Positions 48,176 to 59,262 of a stretch of DNA of 64,000 nucleotides are shown here, piece after piece (within the stretch, counting starts at the first letter, position 1; each line of letters begins with the position of its first letter). The DNA is from Climacium dendroides (taxonomy: Eukaryota; Streptophyta; Bryopsida; Hypnales; Climaciaceae): NCBI GenBank assembly GCA_950106755.1, contig OX467087.1, positions 21,766,047-21,830,046 on the forward strand, in the 5' to 3' direction. The translations under genes were made by a program, and so were the position numbers. The notes below the pieces were generated by a model. The model was not told where the DNA came from. It ran no database searches and saw nothing but the letters and a program-made list of their open reading frames with translations.

Positions 48176-48179
48176 TTAA

Positions 48180-49976
48180 TCCCTAAAGTTTCAAAGTCCC
48201 TATGAGGAACAAAATGGATTTTGGGTAGGGTTGTGTGACCTCAATTTTTGACATGATTTATTGAATCCTTTTTGGAAGATAGAAAACTACACATCAAATT
48301 TGGGGGGGGGTATAACTTTTATTTCAAAAAAGATTCAATAAATCATGTTAAAAATTTGAAAGTTATGCACCATTCTAAGCTTAAAATATTTTCTTCTAGG
48401 CAATACAACAAAAATGACAAAATGTCAAAATATATGTTTTTTAATTCTCATAGAAAATATACTTGTCTTCATAAAAAGATTTGGTTCATTCCATTTAGAC
48501 TAAAGATAAGAAGTTACAAAGAATCTTGTTTATTAGACAATCTAAGCATATTCTTGAGCTCAATGTTCACAATTCTTCAAAAAAAAATGTTCTACATGGT
48601 TTGGTTTGCTTACTAGAACAATTTCACTACTACAATTAATGATTTTCAATTTCATCTTAGAGTTATTACTAATTTAGTTTTTTCTTCTATCTTGTATCTT
48701 CTTCAATCTCCTTAACAATATTTTAAGAATGAAAATTAATTATATAATTAGTTTTTTTTAAAACTTGTAGCTCAATTCTTGAACATCAAAAATTAGAATT
48801 TCAAAATGTATAGTGTAAAAATTTTAAGTCAAGAAGATTCAAAAGGTTTATAATCCAATCATGCAAGGTACGAAAACATATTTTCTTCAGTTTAACCCCT
48901 AAAGTCCCATTGTTCCCATGGGTGACAAAATATTTTTTGGTTAGGCTTCTATGGTCTCAATATTTGTTGTGATTTTCTAAATTTTTTTGGTGAAGATAGA
49001 AAAATACAGTAGCTTTCCAAAAATATAATTTTTACTTCAATCAAAGCACGAGAGCAAAATTTAAGGAATAAAAAAAACTTTTTTTTGTTTGCCGGGCAAA
49101 AAAACCCCTTCACAAAACCTTAAAGTAAAACAATTAAAATTTTTATATAGATTATATTTTTATGTACATGGGAAGTTTGATTATTCCATTTGGATTTGTT
49201 ATGTGGAAGTTATGGACAATCTTGTTTTTCAGGCAATTAGAACATCTTTTGGAAAAAATAACTTGTAGGATTCATTTATGACTTCAATTTTTTAGTTTCA
49301 CAAGGTTATGATTTTATTTTAGAACAAATTTACCATTGGGATTAGTGCATTTCAATTCCATCTTAGAGCTATTAACAATTTATATTTTCCTTCAATCTTG
49401 AACTTACACCTACTTAACAATTTTTTAATGAGTGAAAACTAAGTGTGTTTTTAAAAAAAAAAATCCTAGATTCTCAACTCAATTCTTCATCATATAAAAT
49501 TATAAATTCAAAATCAATAGAAAAAAGATTATAAGTTATGAAGGTTCAAAGCCAAATAATGTAGTTGAGCAAGGTGTAAGAAAATTTGTTTCCTTCACTT
49601 GAAGCACAATTATCTTGCAATCTACACGATCGAAGTTTGTGAAATGTATTGTACACATTCTTATAGTAGTCTAGTACAAGATCATAAGGTTAGATATGCA
49701 AAAAAAACTATTTTTAAAAATGTTCTGCACTTTGCTATAGAAATGGCAGTTTTAAGTGTTTTTTGATGGAAAAGAAGCCTTGGGAGTTTAATGGTTAATT
49801 GCAAATATCTTGCAATCTACACAATCAAAAGTTCTAATTTTTTTTTGCAAGTTCTTATATTAGTCTTGCAAGTTCTTCAAATATGCAAAAAAAATTGTGA
49901 AACTTTTTTGCTCTTTAGAATAGAAATGACAATTTTGAGTGGTTTTTGACAAAAAATGGTTTTGGAACTTTTAAAG
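48180..49976 (+). mobile_element. TTAA-flanked family B element (copy B5), split by B4
   Basis: TTAA lies at 48176-48179 and 49977-49980. The left end is TCCCTAAAGTTTCAAAGTCC, and the right end reversed is CTTTAAAAGTTCCAAAACC. The left part (48180-48891) and right part (49799-49976) together cover the long B consensus. They are separated by a complete second B element at a TTAA that occurs at the same place in uninterrupted copies. Confidence 0.8.
48896..49794 (+). mobile_element. TTAA-flanked family B element (copy B4), inserted in B5
   Basis: TTAA lies at 48892-48895 and 49795-49798. The left end is CCCCTAAAGTCCCATTG; the right end has drifted (GGGAGTTTAATGG). At 899 bp it is long form, like B2. 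Removing it and one TTAA restores CTTCAGTTTAATTGCAAATA in B5, matching CTTCACTTTAAACACAAATA in B2. Confidence 0.85.
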
Positions 49977-50069
49977 TTAAGATTTATTAAAGTACTTGTT
50001 GCATAAACAAACTAATTTGATATATTTGTGAGCATTTTTTGAAACCAAGATGCAGCAATTCTAAAATTA

Positions 50070-50150
50070 GTTTATGGAATTTAGTGCAATATGCCACCTT
50101 CAAGACAAATATGCATCAACTTTGGCTACCTTAAGAGTGAGTAGTATAAA
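50070..50150. repeat. Dispersed repeat shared with 13340-13425 (inverted)
   Basis: Shared blocks are TTTAGTGCAATATGCCACCT and ATGCATCAACTTTGGCTACC. The wider origin is unknown. Confidence 0.5.
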
Positions 50151-50370
50151 AAAATAGAAAAAAAAGAATTTTGCAAGTTCTCAAGGACTATTGTGTACTA
50201 TTACACAAAATTGACTACATAGTAGGGATGTCAAATTCTATTGTTTGTTGCAATTTTGGCTAAAATGTCTCTATTAAAGATCTTTTTTACAATTTATTAG
50301 TAGCACAAAGATTTTTGAGCTAAAAACTTAGCTAATTTTAGCCAATTTTGTGATTGTTGCCAAGATAAGA

Positions 50371-51240
50371 TTCATCATACTACTAAAATCATAAGTCCCT
50401 CTGTAATATCACAAATGCTACCATTAATACTAGGGGCTCATGCTTGCTATGCTACGCATTCATTGTATCACATATTAGTAAAATTTTGATATATTTGAAT
50501 AGAATGCATGATAATGATTTCGATAAGTCTTTAAAATAATTATTTTAATTATTTTATAAAAATATTTCCAATCATGCATACATAGAAATCATATTTTCAT
50601 ATAATGTGATATTATTGAAATAAAGTAGCAATTTGCAATCACCTCTATAATATCACTTTTTACAAAGGGTGATATTATAGAAATAATATAGTCGTTGCAA
50701 TTGAGGTGATATTAAAGAGGATCAATATGGTGATATTATAGAGGTAGCAATTCCATTGCTTTTCTTGACTTTATACTTCTTTTGCATTTCTATGATTTTG
50801 TGCTTTTGTAAGCTTTGAGCTTTCATGATTTCAATTTTCTATTGCTACTACCAAATGATTTGAGAAATTTATTTGATTGAACCGATTTTGGATTTCACAA
50901 CATTAAATTATTCACAAAGCTTTTGAGATTTATAAGTTTTTCCTTTAAATTCTTCTATTTGGGTTGCCATTGTTTGTAACAATTGAGTCAAATTTCTAAT
51001 GCATTCTAATGTATATGTATCTTTTACTGTATTCATGATTGCATATATTTCATTCATCATTCATTAAATTTCTATTGTTTATTTTAATATATGTTTATTT
51101 ATTAAAAAGATTATATGAAGATTTTAGTAATTTTTATCTGAAGATTTATTGAATTTCTTGCTCTACATTCTATCTAATACATAAAAGTTCTTATGAAATT
51201 CTAATGGTAAATGCATAGCATAGCAAGTGCCAACCGCTAG
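50371..51240 (-). mobile_element. Family A element (copy A5), inverted
   Basis: Read on the minus strand it starts CTAGCGGTTGGCACTTGC-TATGC (51240 down) and ends with the tail AGTAGTATGATG near 50371. It is about 870 bp and closely similar to A2. The small coiled-coil-like frame is largely preserved at about 50930-51060. Confidence 0.8.
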
Positions 51241-53199
51241 TTTATTCATAAAATAATACTTATGAGTTGAATTTGTTTCCAAATTGTACAATACTTTGTA
51301 CATCAAAACTCATGTTTTAATATATTAGATTATATTAATATTCACATAATCATATTTCTCACTCCATGAAAGTAATCCAAACATCATGGCAATTTTATAA
51401 GTTGCATTAGTTGCACAATTTATTTCAATTTTTATGAGAGTTGAATGGTGCAATTGAAGTCCATATTAATTCTCATTTAGTTATTCAAACTATATTATAA
51501 ATATTTTGAGTTTGATATTGAAACTTTTAGTATAGATAACAACACTCAAATATTTTGAGTTTTGTGCTTAGTACTTGTTTCTTTTGTCATCAATGGTCCT
51601 ATATCCAATATTATTTTTTTATTATATATCCCGTAATATATAACCAATTTGTGTAAAGTATTCTTGATAAGCGCTACAATAACCTTCCACCAACCTCTAG
51701 TTTTGAAAAACTATTTGGTCTTGACATCTTCAATCTATAGCACATATTTTTTTACACCTTGAGATCTCACAACTTTTATTGGTTAGTATTTTATTGTTAA
51801 TCAATAAATAAATAAAATTGTAATTAATTATTATTATTATTGAATTATATATCATTTTTAAAAATAAAAAAATAAAAAAAATAAAAAAATTATAAACAAT
51901 AAAAAATGGGTGCCATTACTCATTTTTCAAAAAAATCTCATGTTTTTTAGAAACATGGATTGGTATTGCAAATGACATCATTATGGATTCACTTCATTCT
52001 TTAGCCTAACAATTTTCAATATGCCCACTTAAAAAATCCATTGGATAATAGCAATGATTCAATGCAATAAAATGGTTCATATACATCCTATTAAATATAT
52101 TTAATAATATAAAACTAAAGTTAAAAAAAATATTATTATTACTTTATCATAATCTCATATAGCTCTATTTTATTTTATTAATTAATATAAACTATTGAAA
52201 ATAGATTATTGATATTTTCTAATTTGTTCAATTGACTAAGGACTAGTGGCAAAATGTGATTTTCTAACCTACTTAAGACTTGGGAGAGTTTTTAGAAATA
52301 AACTAAAAAAGGACTATACAACTTCCAAATTCAAAGTTAGTATCCAATCTTAAAGATGACATGTACCTAAGTGAAGTCAACATGTTGCGTGCCTCAAGGT
52401 CACTTCTTGATGCTTTTTGCAACCAATTTATTCCCTATTTTCCATTACCAAAATGCACCAAAAGTTTAATTCTTTACATTATGAAATTTCTTGAATTAGA
52501 CAATAGAATTTTGTTATAGAAAGAACCATACACCAAAATCATCTTATCACTATTAATTTATGATTTCATAAATTAATGTATATAAAGAAGCCTAACTTTT
52601 CTTATATTTTTAAAGCATTGAGGATAATTACCACCTAAAGAATGTAAAAATTTAATTAAAAGTGATATATATCTTATCATGTATCTATCAATATATACAA
52701 TATTTACTACTATTGGACCAAACTAAGCAAATCTTCTACATTCTTGAAGAAATGATGCTTGCAAATTTTAATTTCAAACATCTAAAAGGTGTTCATTGCA
52801 AAAAAATAATAATTTTATGATAGTCTACACTCGATATTATATAATTGGACAAATGTGATAGAATTGATATTAAGGTAATTACACATTTTAGTGACATTTA
52901 CCTAATGCCATATTACAAAATCTTGCATGATAAGTTGACATTGATTTTGCAAATGTACACCATTTTAGTAATAAAACTTTTGTCAATTTGGAATGATTTA
53001 CTAAATAGAATTTGAATTTGAACCATTCTAATTATTACAAATGGTATCTAAATAATGCATTATTTGGTGCAACCAATTGCTCTTTAATTTTCCAACAAGA
53101 TCAATTAAAAATCCAACTATTACAATATTAAAAGGTTCAAAAATTGTGTCAAGTGCATAAATGTCACAAAATTAGATATGGTTACCTTACTTCTCTTAC
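51241..53199. other. AT-rich DNA, possibly an intron of the Sel1-repeat gene
   Basis: No coding segment was recognised on either strand in about 2 kb of very AT-rich sequence. If the Sel1-type gene upstream is intact, this stretch and perhaps the repeats beyond it would lie in its first intron. Confidence 0.35.
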
Positions 53200-53442
53200 A
53201 TTGACAGAAACTCCATAGCCTGAGCATAGCATTTGACCAACTAGAGTTTGCATTGCAACATCTCCACTTTGCGCAGCCTTCAACGTATGTTCATACCAAT
53301 GCTTCTCACATTGTGCTACCACATTTCGCAATGGGCTAGGTTTTTGATAATATGCTTCACAACAAGAAGAAATTTGATGGACCTTATCATTTTTCTTTCC
53401 AATTTTTTGGAACTCTTTGAATTTCCTCAAAACCTCTGCCAT
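53200..53442 (-). CDS. First exon of a Sel1-like repeat protein gene (rest not found)
   Basis: An ATG at 53442 opens 81 codons ending at a donor (AAT-GTAAGAG). If unspliced, a stop follows five codons later. The N-terminus is basic and polar (MAEVLRKFKEFQKIGKKND). A conserved-looking stretch follows with KPSPLRNVVAQCE and WYEHTLKAAQSGDV. The end AAQSGDVAMQTLVGQMLCSG with YGV fits the Sel1/TPR-like repeat consensus (A..GD..A...LG..Y..G.GV). Such repeats form alpha-helical scaffolds for protein interactions; the specific role is unknown. No following exon could be found on the minus strand, so this is either a gene with a very long first intron or a truncated fragment. Confidence 0.65.
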
Positions 53443-53567
53443 AGAATCTTAACTCTTGTCTATTGAAAGTTGCAAAAAAATCAAGGCCACCCTCTCAAGT
53501 ATCAATGTTGAAGAAAATGGTGTGGGCTTTTTGATTCCACTAAGATAAAAACATCCAAATGAGACAC

Positions 53568-53752
53568 TGTCCATCCTCTCAACACCTAGAAAATGATATT
53601 GAATTGTCCATCTTCTCAACACCTAGAAAATGATATTGAATTGTCCATCTTCTCAACACCTAGAAAATGATATTGAATTGTCCATCCTCTCAATACCTAG
53701 AAAATGATATTGAATTGTCCATCCTCTCAACACCTAGAAAATGATATTGAAT
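53568..53752. repeat. Minisatellite, 5 x 37 bp
   Basis: Five nearly identical units of TGTCCATCYTCTCAACACCT plus AGAAAATGATATTGAAT. Differences are single C/T changes, so it is recent. It begins 126 bp upstream of the Sel1-type start codon. Confidence 0.92.
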
Positions 53753-54773
53753 GAGCACCACTATGATTCAAAAAACCTATGACAACTTTCTAAGAGCAAC
53801 CAATGATAGAAGGTGAAGACTTTTTTTTGATGAAACTAATGAAAGTTGAGACATTTTGTACTTCAAGGATGTCCATTCAAGGTTTTATATGTAGGGTATC
53901 CTATATTTTCAACTCTGAGATTTATAAAATAATTCTGCAACCTTAAGTTGTAAAATTACAAAACCATGTATGCGGGGTGTATTTTTCTTGAATTTGCTAA
54001 TAATTTCATCAATTTTTTTGGTCATTTGGCTAATGAGATAGTGGAACAAGGAAAAGCATCACTTTTATCTAGGTGCTCATACCTTAGTAGATACATGTGG
54101 GGCTTTAAAATTTGTCCTCAATCCCAACTCTTCAATGTTCATGTTCACCTTGAAGTCCCATGTACAAAAGCATTCTCTTTAGGTTTAAAAATTTAGGTTA
54201 TAAAAGTATAATATGGATTTAATGATCATGTCCTAAAAGCATCCAAATATGCATTTGAGCATGGAACATATTTGTAAATAACTTTAGGTTAGCAATTTCC
54301 TCCAAAATGAACACACTCTTAAATTATGCCAACTTTAGAAAGTCATTGGAGTTTCTTTTCCTCTTAAATACTTAGTTTTTTAAATTGGATCATATTAGCA
54401 ATTGAAAAGACTCCCATCATATTTTTGCATCTAAAATTCAAGCACTTGAATAAGTTTGAACTTCTAAGAACACTTCTAACAAATTTCAATTCTAAAATAT
54501 AACAATGCAACTATCTCTTACATCAATCAACTAACACTTCTCTATTTCTTTAATATATATTTTGAATATGACATGGGTCTTGAAGTGGTTCCACTTTCAA
54601 CTTGAAGTGTATTGATTATCTTTGGTTTAGTAAATGACTAAATCAAAAAATTCAACAGCTCAATATAAAATCTCCACTTAAATTCAAACCACTTTCCAAC
54701 TTTATTAGCACACACGAATCCAATTGGTTTCCACAAAGCCATTTAGGTTGATTTTGTTTTTCAATATTTTTTT
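53753..54773. other. AT-rich spacer
   Basis: No gene is recognised. A 76-codon plus frame at 53966-54196 has no identifiable domain. Confidence 0.4.
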
Positions 54774-55013
54774 TAATCAAAAGATGATTTTCAATGAAAT
54801 AGTTAGAAATGTAATGGGGTTTTCATTGATTCATGTGAAACATTTAAAGATATGAATGTGGTTGTTTGTTCAATGGTTTTGATGGATGACTAGTTCACCA
54901 GCCTCCATCATCTATGTCTCATTATATGTCAATTGGATGCAAATTAGGCTTTTTCCAAGTACAAGTGGATACAATAAGTCTTGACAAAGTCATTTTAAGT
55001 CAATCTTAATCGT

Positions 55014-55070
<57 letters not shown>

Positions 55071-55242
55071 CAAAAGATGCTTTTCAATGAAATTGTTAGA
55101 AATGTAATTTATTTTTTCAATGATTCATGTGAAACATTTCAAAATATGAATGTGGATGTTTGTTAGATAGACTAGTAATTTGGTAGATCACCGGCCTCCA
55201 TGATCAACCATGTCTCATTATTTGTCAATTGGATGCATTTTA
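54774..55242. repeat. Diverged ~180 bp direct duplication flanking an AT microsatellite
   Basis: 54774-54957 and 55067-55242 share AATCAAAAGATG-TTTTCAATG, GATTCATGTGAAACATTT and GTCAATTGGATGCA. Between them is an (AT)n run at about 55015-55068. Confidence 0.75.
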
Positions 55243-56552
55243 GCCTTTTTCATGTGTGTAAACCCAATTGGCCCCTATAAAACTTTTGAAATTTGTATGT
55301 GATAATTGGTCACGTTTATTGATATATTTCAACTAATAATCATATAGCTTGCAACCAATGCTTCCATCCGTATTGATTATGTAAAACCATTTTGACTAAT
55401 TTTTAGACTACCGTATGTACCCTCATAAGAAGGGAGATCTTATATTACCTAAATAATTTTTGAAGGAAGGTAAACATAAGTAAAATTTAATTAGGGATAT
55501 TCTAGAATAAATGATTAGGTTAGGGACATTGAGCTTGATTTTAACAAATTTATATTATAATATAGCAAATGAATGTCTTTAGTCAATTGATGCTCAAATC
55601 TATATCAAAACCTTTATACTAAGTTGGAATGATCATTAAATTGAATTTTTTCCTAATTTAAGATTTTGATTTTCCAAGCTATAAAAATCCTAAACCCATT
55701 TTCAAGTTTTTGAATAGATAAGTCAAATGCAATTGAGAATAAAAATTGAAAGATAGCCCAAATAAAAGGCAACATTGAAGCTACCGACGTTGAATTTTGC
55801 CTGCTGAGTTAATTGTAAAATACAAAGTGTGTTTGTGGAGTGTGAATTTGTGAATGTCAATTTAACAGTGAGATAGAATGTGAATATTTTGTGACCAATT
55901 TGTGAAGTTGTGACTGAATTGTCTATTTGCTACAGTTCGTGAGTGAGAACTAAGCTTATCATGAATTGCTCTTGTATTACGGTGTGAGAACAGTTGGTGA
56001 AGGTTGTGATTTCAGGTCTAGTTGACGGAGAGTTAGAGCTGGTGATTGTGGATTGTGACCATAGTCGAATTTCTTGCTTGTATGTTACAAGAAGAAATTT
56101 AGTCTAGAAAGATTGGTCGATTGGGCATGGTGAGAATTGTGAATGTGTCAATCTGTCTGTCTGTGTTGATGTAAGTGTTGAAATTCGTATGAGCAGTGGG
56201 CTACAGTTTGTGCTTGACGTGTATAAGAACTTTGTCAATTGTCAATTTGATTAAAGTAAATCTCTATGAACTTCAAGAGTTGTGAATCCTTCAATCTTAC
56301 ATGGGTCAAATTGCCTAAAAGCAATTCATCTTGAGAGTTGTAGTCCAATTGATTCTTCCAGTAATTTAAATGGCCAAGTGTGAGTATTGTGGAGCATCCT
56401 TGCACTACAAATGAGGGAGCGCATCTGCAATTGATTGGAGTTGTTGGAGGTCGATTCAATTGCGATTGCTGGGAGATAAGTGGTCAATTTGTAGCATGAT
56501 GGAGGTGTCACAACTATAATTGTGTAATTTAACTGACCAAGTCTGTGATTAA
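55243..56552. other. Spacer with GTGA-rich segment
   Basis: 55800-56200 is enriched in GTGA and TTGTGA words on the plus strand, giving open but unrecognisable frames. I see no gene. Confidence 0.35.
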
Positions 56553-56867
56553 GGGCCAATTCACACTATGGCCAAAGGTTGAGAGGCTGTGGGTTTTCAC
56601 CAATCACATTTGGCCTCTCAACCCTTCACACTAGAAGGCACAACCCAAAAGCCCTCACCCTCCAAATTGCCTACATGGTAAGAAAAATGCCACCAAAGTG
56701 ACGGACTCTCAAAGGAAGTTTGGGCGGCCAAACTATGGAGACCCAAACTATGGTCGAGAGGCCGTGGAGTTTGCCTATTAATTGCTCATTTCTTTGGACT
56801 CTCATCAAAGTTTGGCCACTCACTCCCATGGCCTTTCAACTTGGACAACCATAGTGTGAATTGGCCC
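56553..56867. mobile_element. Tourist-like (PIF/Harbinger-type) MITE
   Basis: The element is 315 bp with near-perfect inverted ends GGGCCAATTCACACTATGG, flanked by TAA (56550-56552 and 56868-56870). The interior carries GGTTGAGAGGC/GCCTCTCAACC-type subterminal inverted motifs. The end type matches the element at 3924-4217, but the sequences differ. Confidence 0.8.
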
Positions 56868-57299
56868 TAAGTCTAATTGATAGTAGCACTGTCGAGTCTT
56901 TGGATATTGTCAAGAACCAAATCAACTAGAGACATTCACAACAAGTAAGTGAGATATACAAGTTAACAAAGTTGTGTTTGTAAGTGTTAAGTAGCTCAGA
57001 CATGACAAGTGTTTTGGTCCATAGACGGTTGTATTAGTTTCAATGATTCATAGATTAAAAACTGACGAATCTAAAAGTCACCGGGTGAGATTGGATTATT
57101 AACCCATAATTATAAAAATTGCACTTTTTGGTAACATTGTGGTTTGGGGCAGTTCACTATGAATGGAGGTTTTATTTTCTTTTTCTTTGAAATTTTCACA
57201 AAACATGTGTCTAAGGAGTGGCTTTAAGGTCCAACAATTTTCATACCTTTTGACTACACGGTTAAAAAGTTATTGCATGATATGTCATTTTCAACGTTC

Positions 57300-57699
57300 G
57301 GCAAGCAGCTTGGGCAGCCCAAAAACTTCTTTAAAAATCACTTTTCACAAAAAAATTCTTTTCGAAAATGGTTCTACACATTTATATACACATAGGAAGC
57401 TTTGAATCATTACATTTTGATAAGTGAGATGAAAGTTATGAAGATTTTTAGTTTGTGAGTAGGTATAGAGTCTTTGAAAACCATAAGAGCTTGCCCAAAA
57501 TCCATTTTGTCCCATGGTTGTCATACTGGACAAGTTACTATTCATTTCTTGTCCTGTAGGACGAGTTACTATTCATCAAGTGTACCTCTCAAGTACATTT
57601 GATGAATAGCAACTCGTCCTACAAGACAAAAAATGAATAGTAACTTGTCCAGTATGACAACCATGTTTTGTCCCCATGAGGACAACGGGACTTTAGGGA
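57300..57699 (-). mobile_element. Family B terminus, inverted, interrupted by a hAT-like foldback
   Basis: Read on the minus strand it starts next to TTAA (57700-57703) with TCCCTAAAGTCCCGTTGTCC, then GGGGACAAAA, the B left end. After the foldback it resumes with GGGACAAAATGGATTTTGGG. The opposite end could not be placed. Confidence 0.6.
57513..57665. mobile_element. hAT-like foldback MITE, copy 2
   Basis: It is 153 bp, the same length as the copy at 6994-7146, with the same ends CATGGTTGTCATACTGGACA and a few internal differences. It is flanked by the 8-bp direct repeat TTTTGTCC (57505-57512 and 57666-57673). It is inserted in the left end of a family B element, so it is younger than that copy. 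Confidence 0.85.
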
Positions 57700-57775
57700 T
57701 TAAAGAACACAAAAAAATTCAAAAAATCACCATATCAAGTGAACCTCATTTCAAATCTAGTCCAATAAATTTTAC

Positions 57776-58307
57776 TCAAAAAATGATAAGGGTAACATTT
57801 TGGTTGTAATTGAATGTAGAAGGAATTTTGAAATTTTCCTTTTGAAATTTATAAGAAAATATTGGTGATAGCATTAGTGTGGAATCTGGCCGTATGAATG
57901 GAATCAAAAACTCTGAATCTATAACTTTCATTTGAAAATCAATTCCAAAATACTTCATAATGATTTTTTCCAAATCATCATCAATTTGGATAGTGGGTGT
58001 AGAAGGTCTCACAGCTTGCTTTGCTCCAATGATGCCATTGCTTAACGTAAAACAACCCATTGTGGTCAGAATGAGGAGTTTGACATCATCTTGTTGCTGA
58101 AATTTTTCAATTTTTTTCCCACATTAGTACAAGTGTGAGAAACAACAAGTGCAATTGAAATTATAATTTTTTTGACAAAGTATGAATTTGCTAGGAATTC
58201 TTGAAGTGTTCAACCCAAAAGAGTCTGTAGACTACCTCACAACCAACAAAATCTGAATCCATAATGCTCATCTTACTACCTAATGCAGTCACAATATTTT
58301 CTATCAT
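57776..58307 (-). pseudogene. Unrecognised, frameshifted ORF
   Basis: On the minus strand an ATG at 58307 opens 38 codons (ending 58191). A second frame overlaps it and continues for about 145 codons down to 57776. A single frameshift near 58200 would connect them. The second part has a hydrophobic segment (KKIIISIALVVSHT), then an acidic region (IQIDDDLEKIIMKYFGIDF) and an aromatic end. I do not recognise the family. It may be a decayed gene or chance; the composition is more protein-like than most frames in the window. Confidence 0.3.
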
Positions 58308-58532
58308 GGAAGGCCATAAAAATCAATTTTTACAATGAATTGCACACTGAAAAGTTAAAAGTTCCTCATAAGGTCACTCTTCACTCCATTACTATCATGT
58401 AAGACATGCATTGTGGCCAACATCTCACATACTGAAAAACAACAACCACAATGGGCTGCTTTACCTTAGTGCTGATGGCAACAATGGTGACCTTGCTCCG
58501 ACGTTTGTTCTCGTCACGAATTGCGGCACCAT

Positions 58533-59262
58533 CTACTTCCACTGTTGCTCATGAATCCTTACGCGGCCGATCCCGTGCCTGATTTTGTTAGGAACCATCT
58601 TCTGAGGTTTCTTCGACTCCTTCTCCGGAACAAGTGGCCGCGGAAGTTGCCGCTCATACCTTTGGTGATATCTCTTCGCCATTGTGAAAGCTGGCCCCGG
58701 AATTTTATACTTCGCAACGTAATCTGCAGGGCCTGGAGAGATGCTTGTGTCTTTGGGCCATCGGCCGCTTGGAATTGTCAGCTTCGGTTGAGCAGGCAAG
58801 ACAACTTCCTTGTTTGGACTGTAAGCTCCTGGCCCGGGGAAGTCTTCTATGATCCAAGACATGTATTCGAGCTGCACTGATCGAGTTCTTGAATCACTTC
58901 CTCCAATGCGAGCTATGGGATGGCTTTTCCAGAGCTATCCACCAGGTAATTCGTTCTTTGTTGCATTCAAGGAGCTGAGCACGAAGTGTGTGTCAAGATG
59001 TAAGCAGGCTGCTGCTGTGGATACGTTCAGTGACGGACAAGAATTGGAGGTAAGGACTGGCTTGGAATTCTATGATCAGAGAGTGTTTGCGAGAGTCACA
59101 ACCGATTTACAATTTAAGCCGAAATTGAACTTGCTCTATGTATAATTTCCTCTAATGTAGTGCTAAGCTACGTTTTGGGAAAAAGACATACTCACGTTCT
59201 CCGGCTTCTAAGTTAGCAACATTTTGAACTTCTAATGTCCTTTTCAATCCTTGTTTCAATCG
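58533..59262 (-). CDS. Sperm-tail PG-rich repeat (STPG/ODF3-like) protein, two exons resolved, 5' end missing
   Basis: Exons 59262-59196 and 58876-58533 join in phase (donor GTGAGTATG, acceptor CGATCAG), encoding at least 136 residues. The last exon has PG-rich repeats: DFPGPGAYSPN, SISPGPADYVAKYK and IPGPAFTMAKRY, followed by a basic tail with KIRHGIGRVRIHEQQWK. STPG repeats occur in axoneme-associated proteins of cilia and flagella; in plants they mark lineages with swimming sperm. The upstream exon has an Arg/Lys/Glu-rich stretch, KRTLEVQNVANLEAGE. The true start lies above 59262. If the upstream exon is wrong, Met at 58862 would give a 109-residue protein. Confidence 0.7.
58906..59145 (+). 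CDS. Unrecognised ORF opposite the STPG intron
   Basis: A plus-strand frame of 79 codons starts at ATG 58906. It continues as protein-like sequence (VAFKELSTKCVSRCKQAAAV, then GLEFYDQRVFARVTTDLQFK) to a stop at 59145. It lies almost wholly within the proposed STPG intron, about 30 bp clear of its last exon. No family is recognised. It may be a small divergent gene or a chance frame. Confidence 0.25.
   Translation: MRAMGWLFQSYPPGNSFFVAFKELSTKCVSRCKQAAAVDTFSDGQELEVRTGLEFYDQRVFARVTTDLQFKPKLNLLYV

Noticed and set aside
53200..53442. Assigning the Sel1-type exon to HRD3/SEL1L
   Set aside because: No signal peptide or multi-repeat array is visible; only one repeat end is present, so a specific orthologue cannot be named.
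53568..53752. Possible CRISPR-like array
   Set aside because: The units are contiguous 37-bp tandem repeats without spacers, in eukaryotic nuclear DNA; it is a minisatellite.
58521..58880. 119-codon plus-strand ORF
   Set aside because: It is antisense to the STPG last exon; the minus strand shows the PG-rich repeats.
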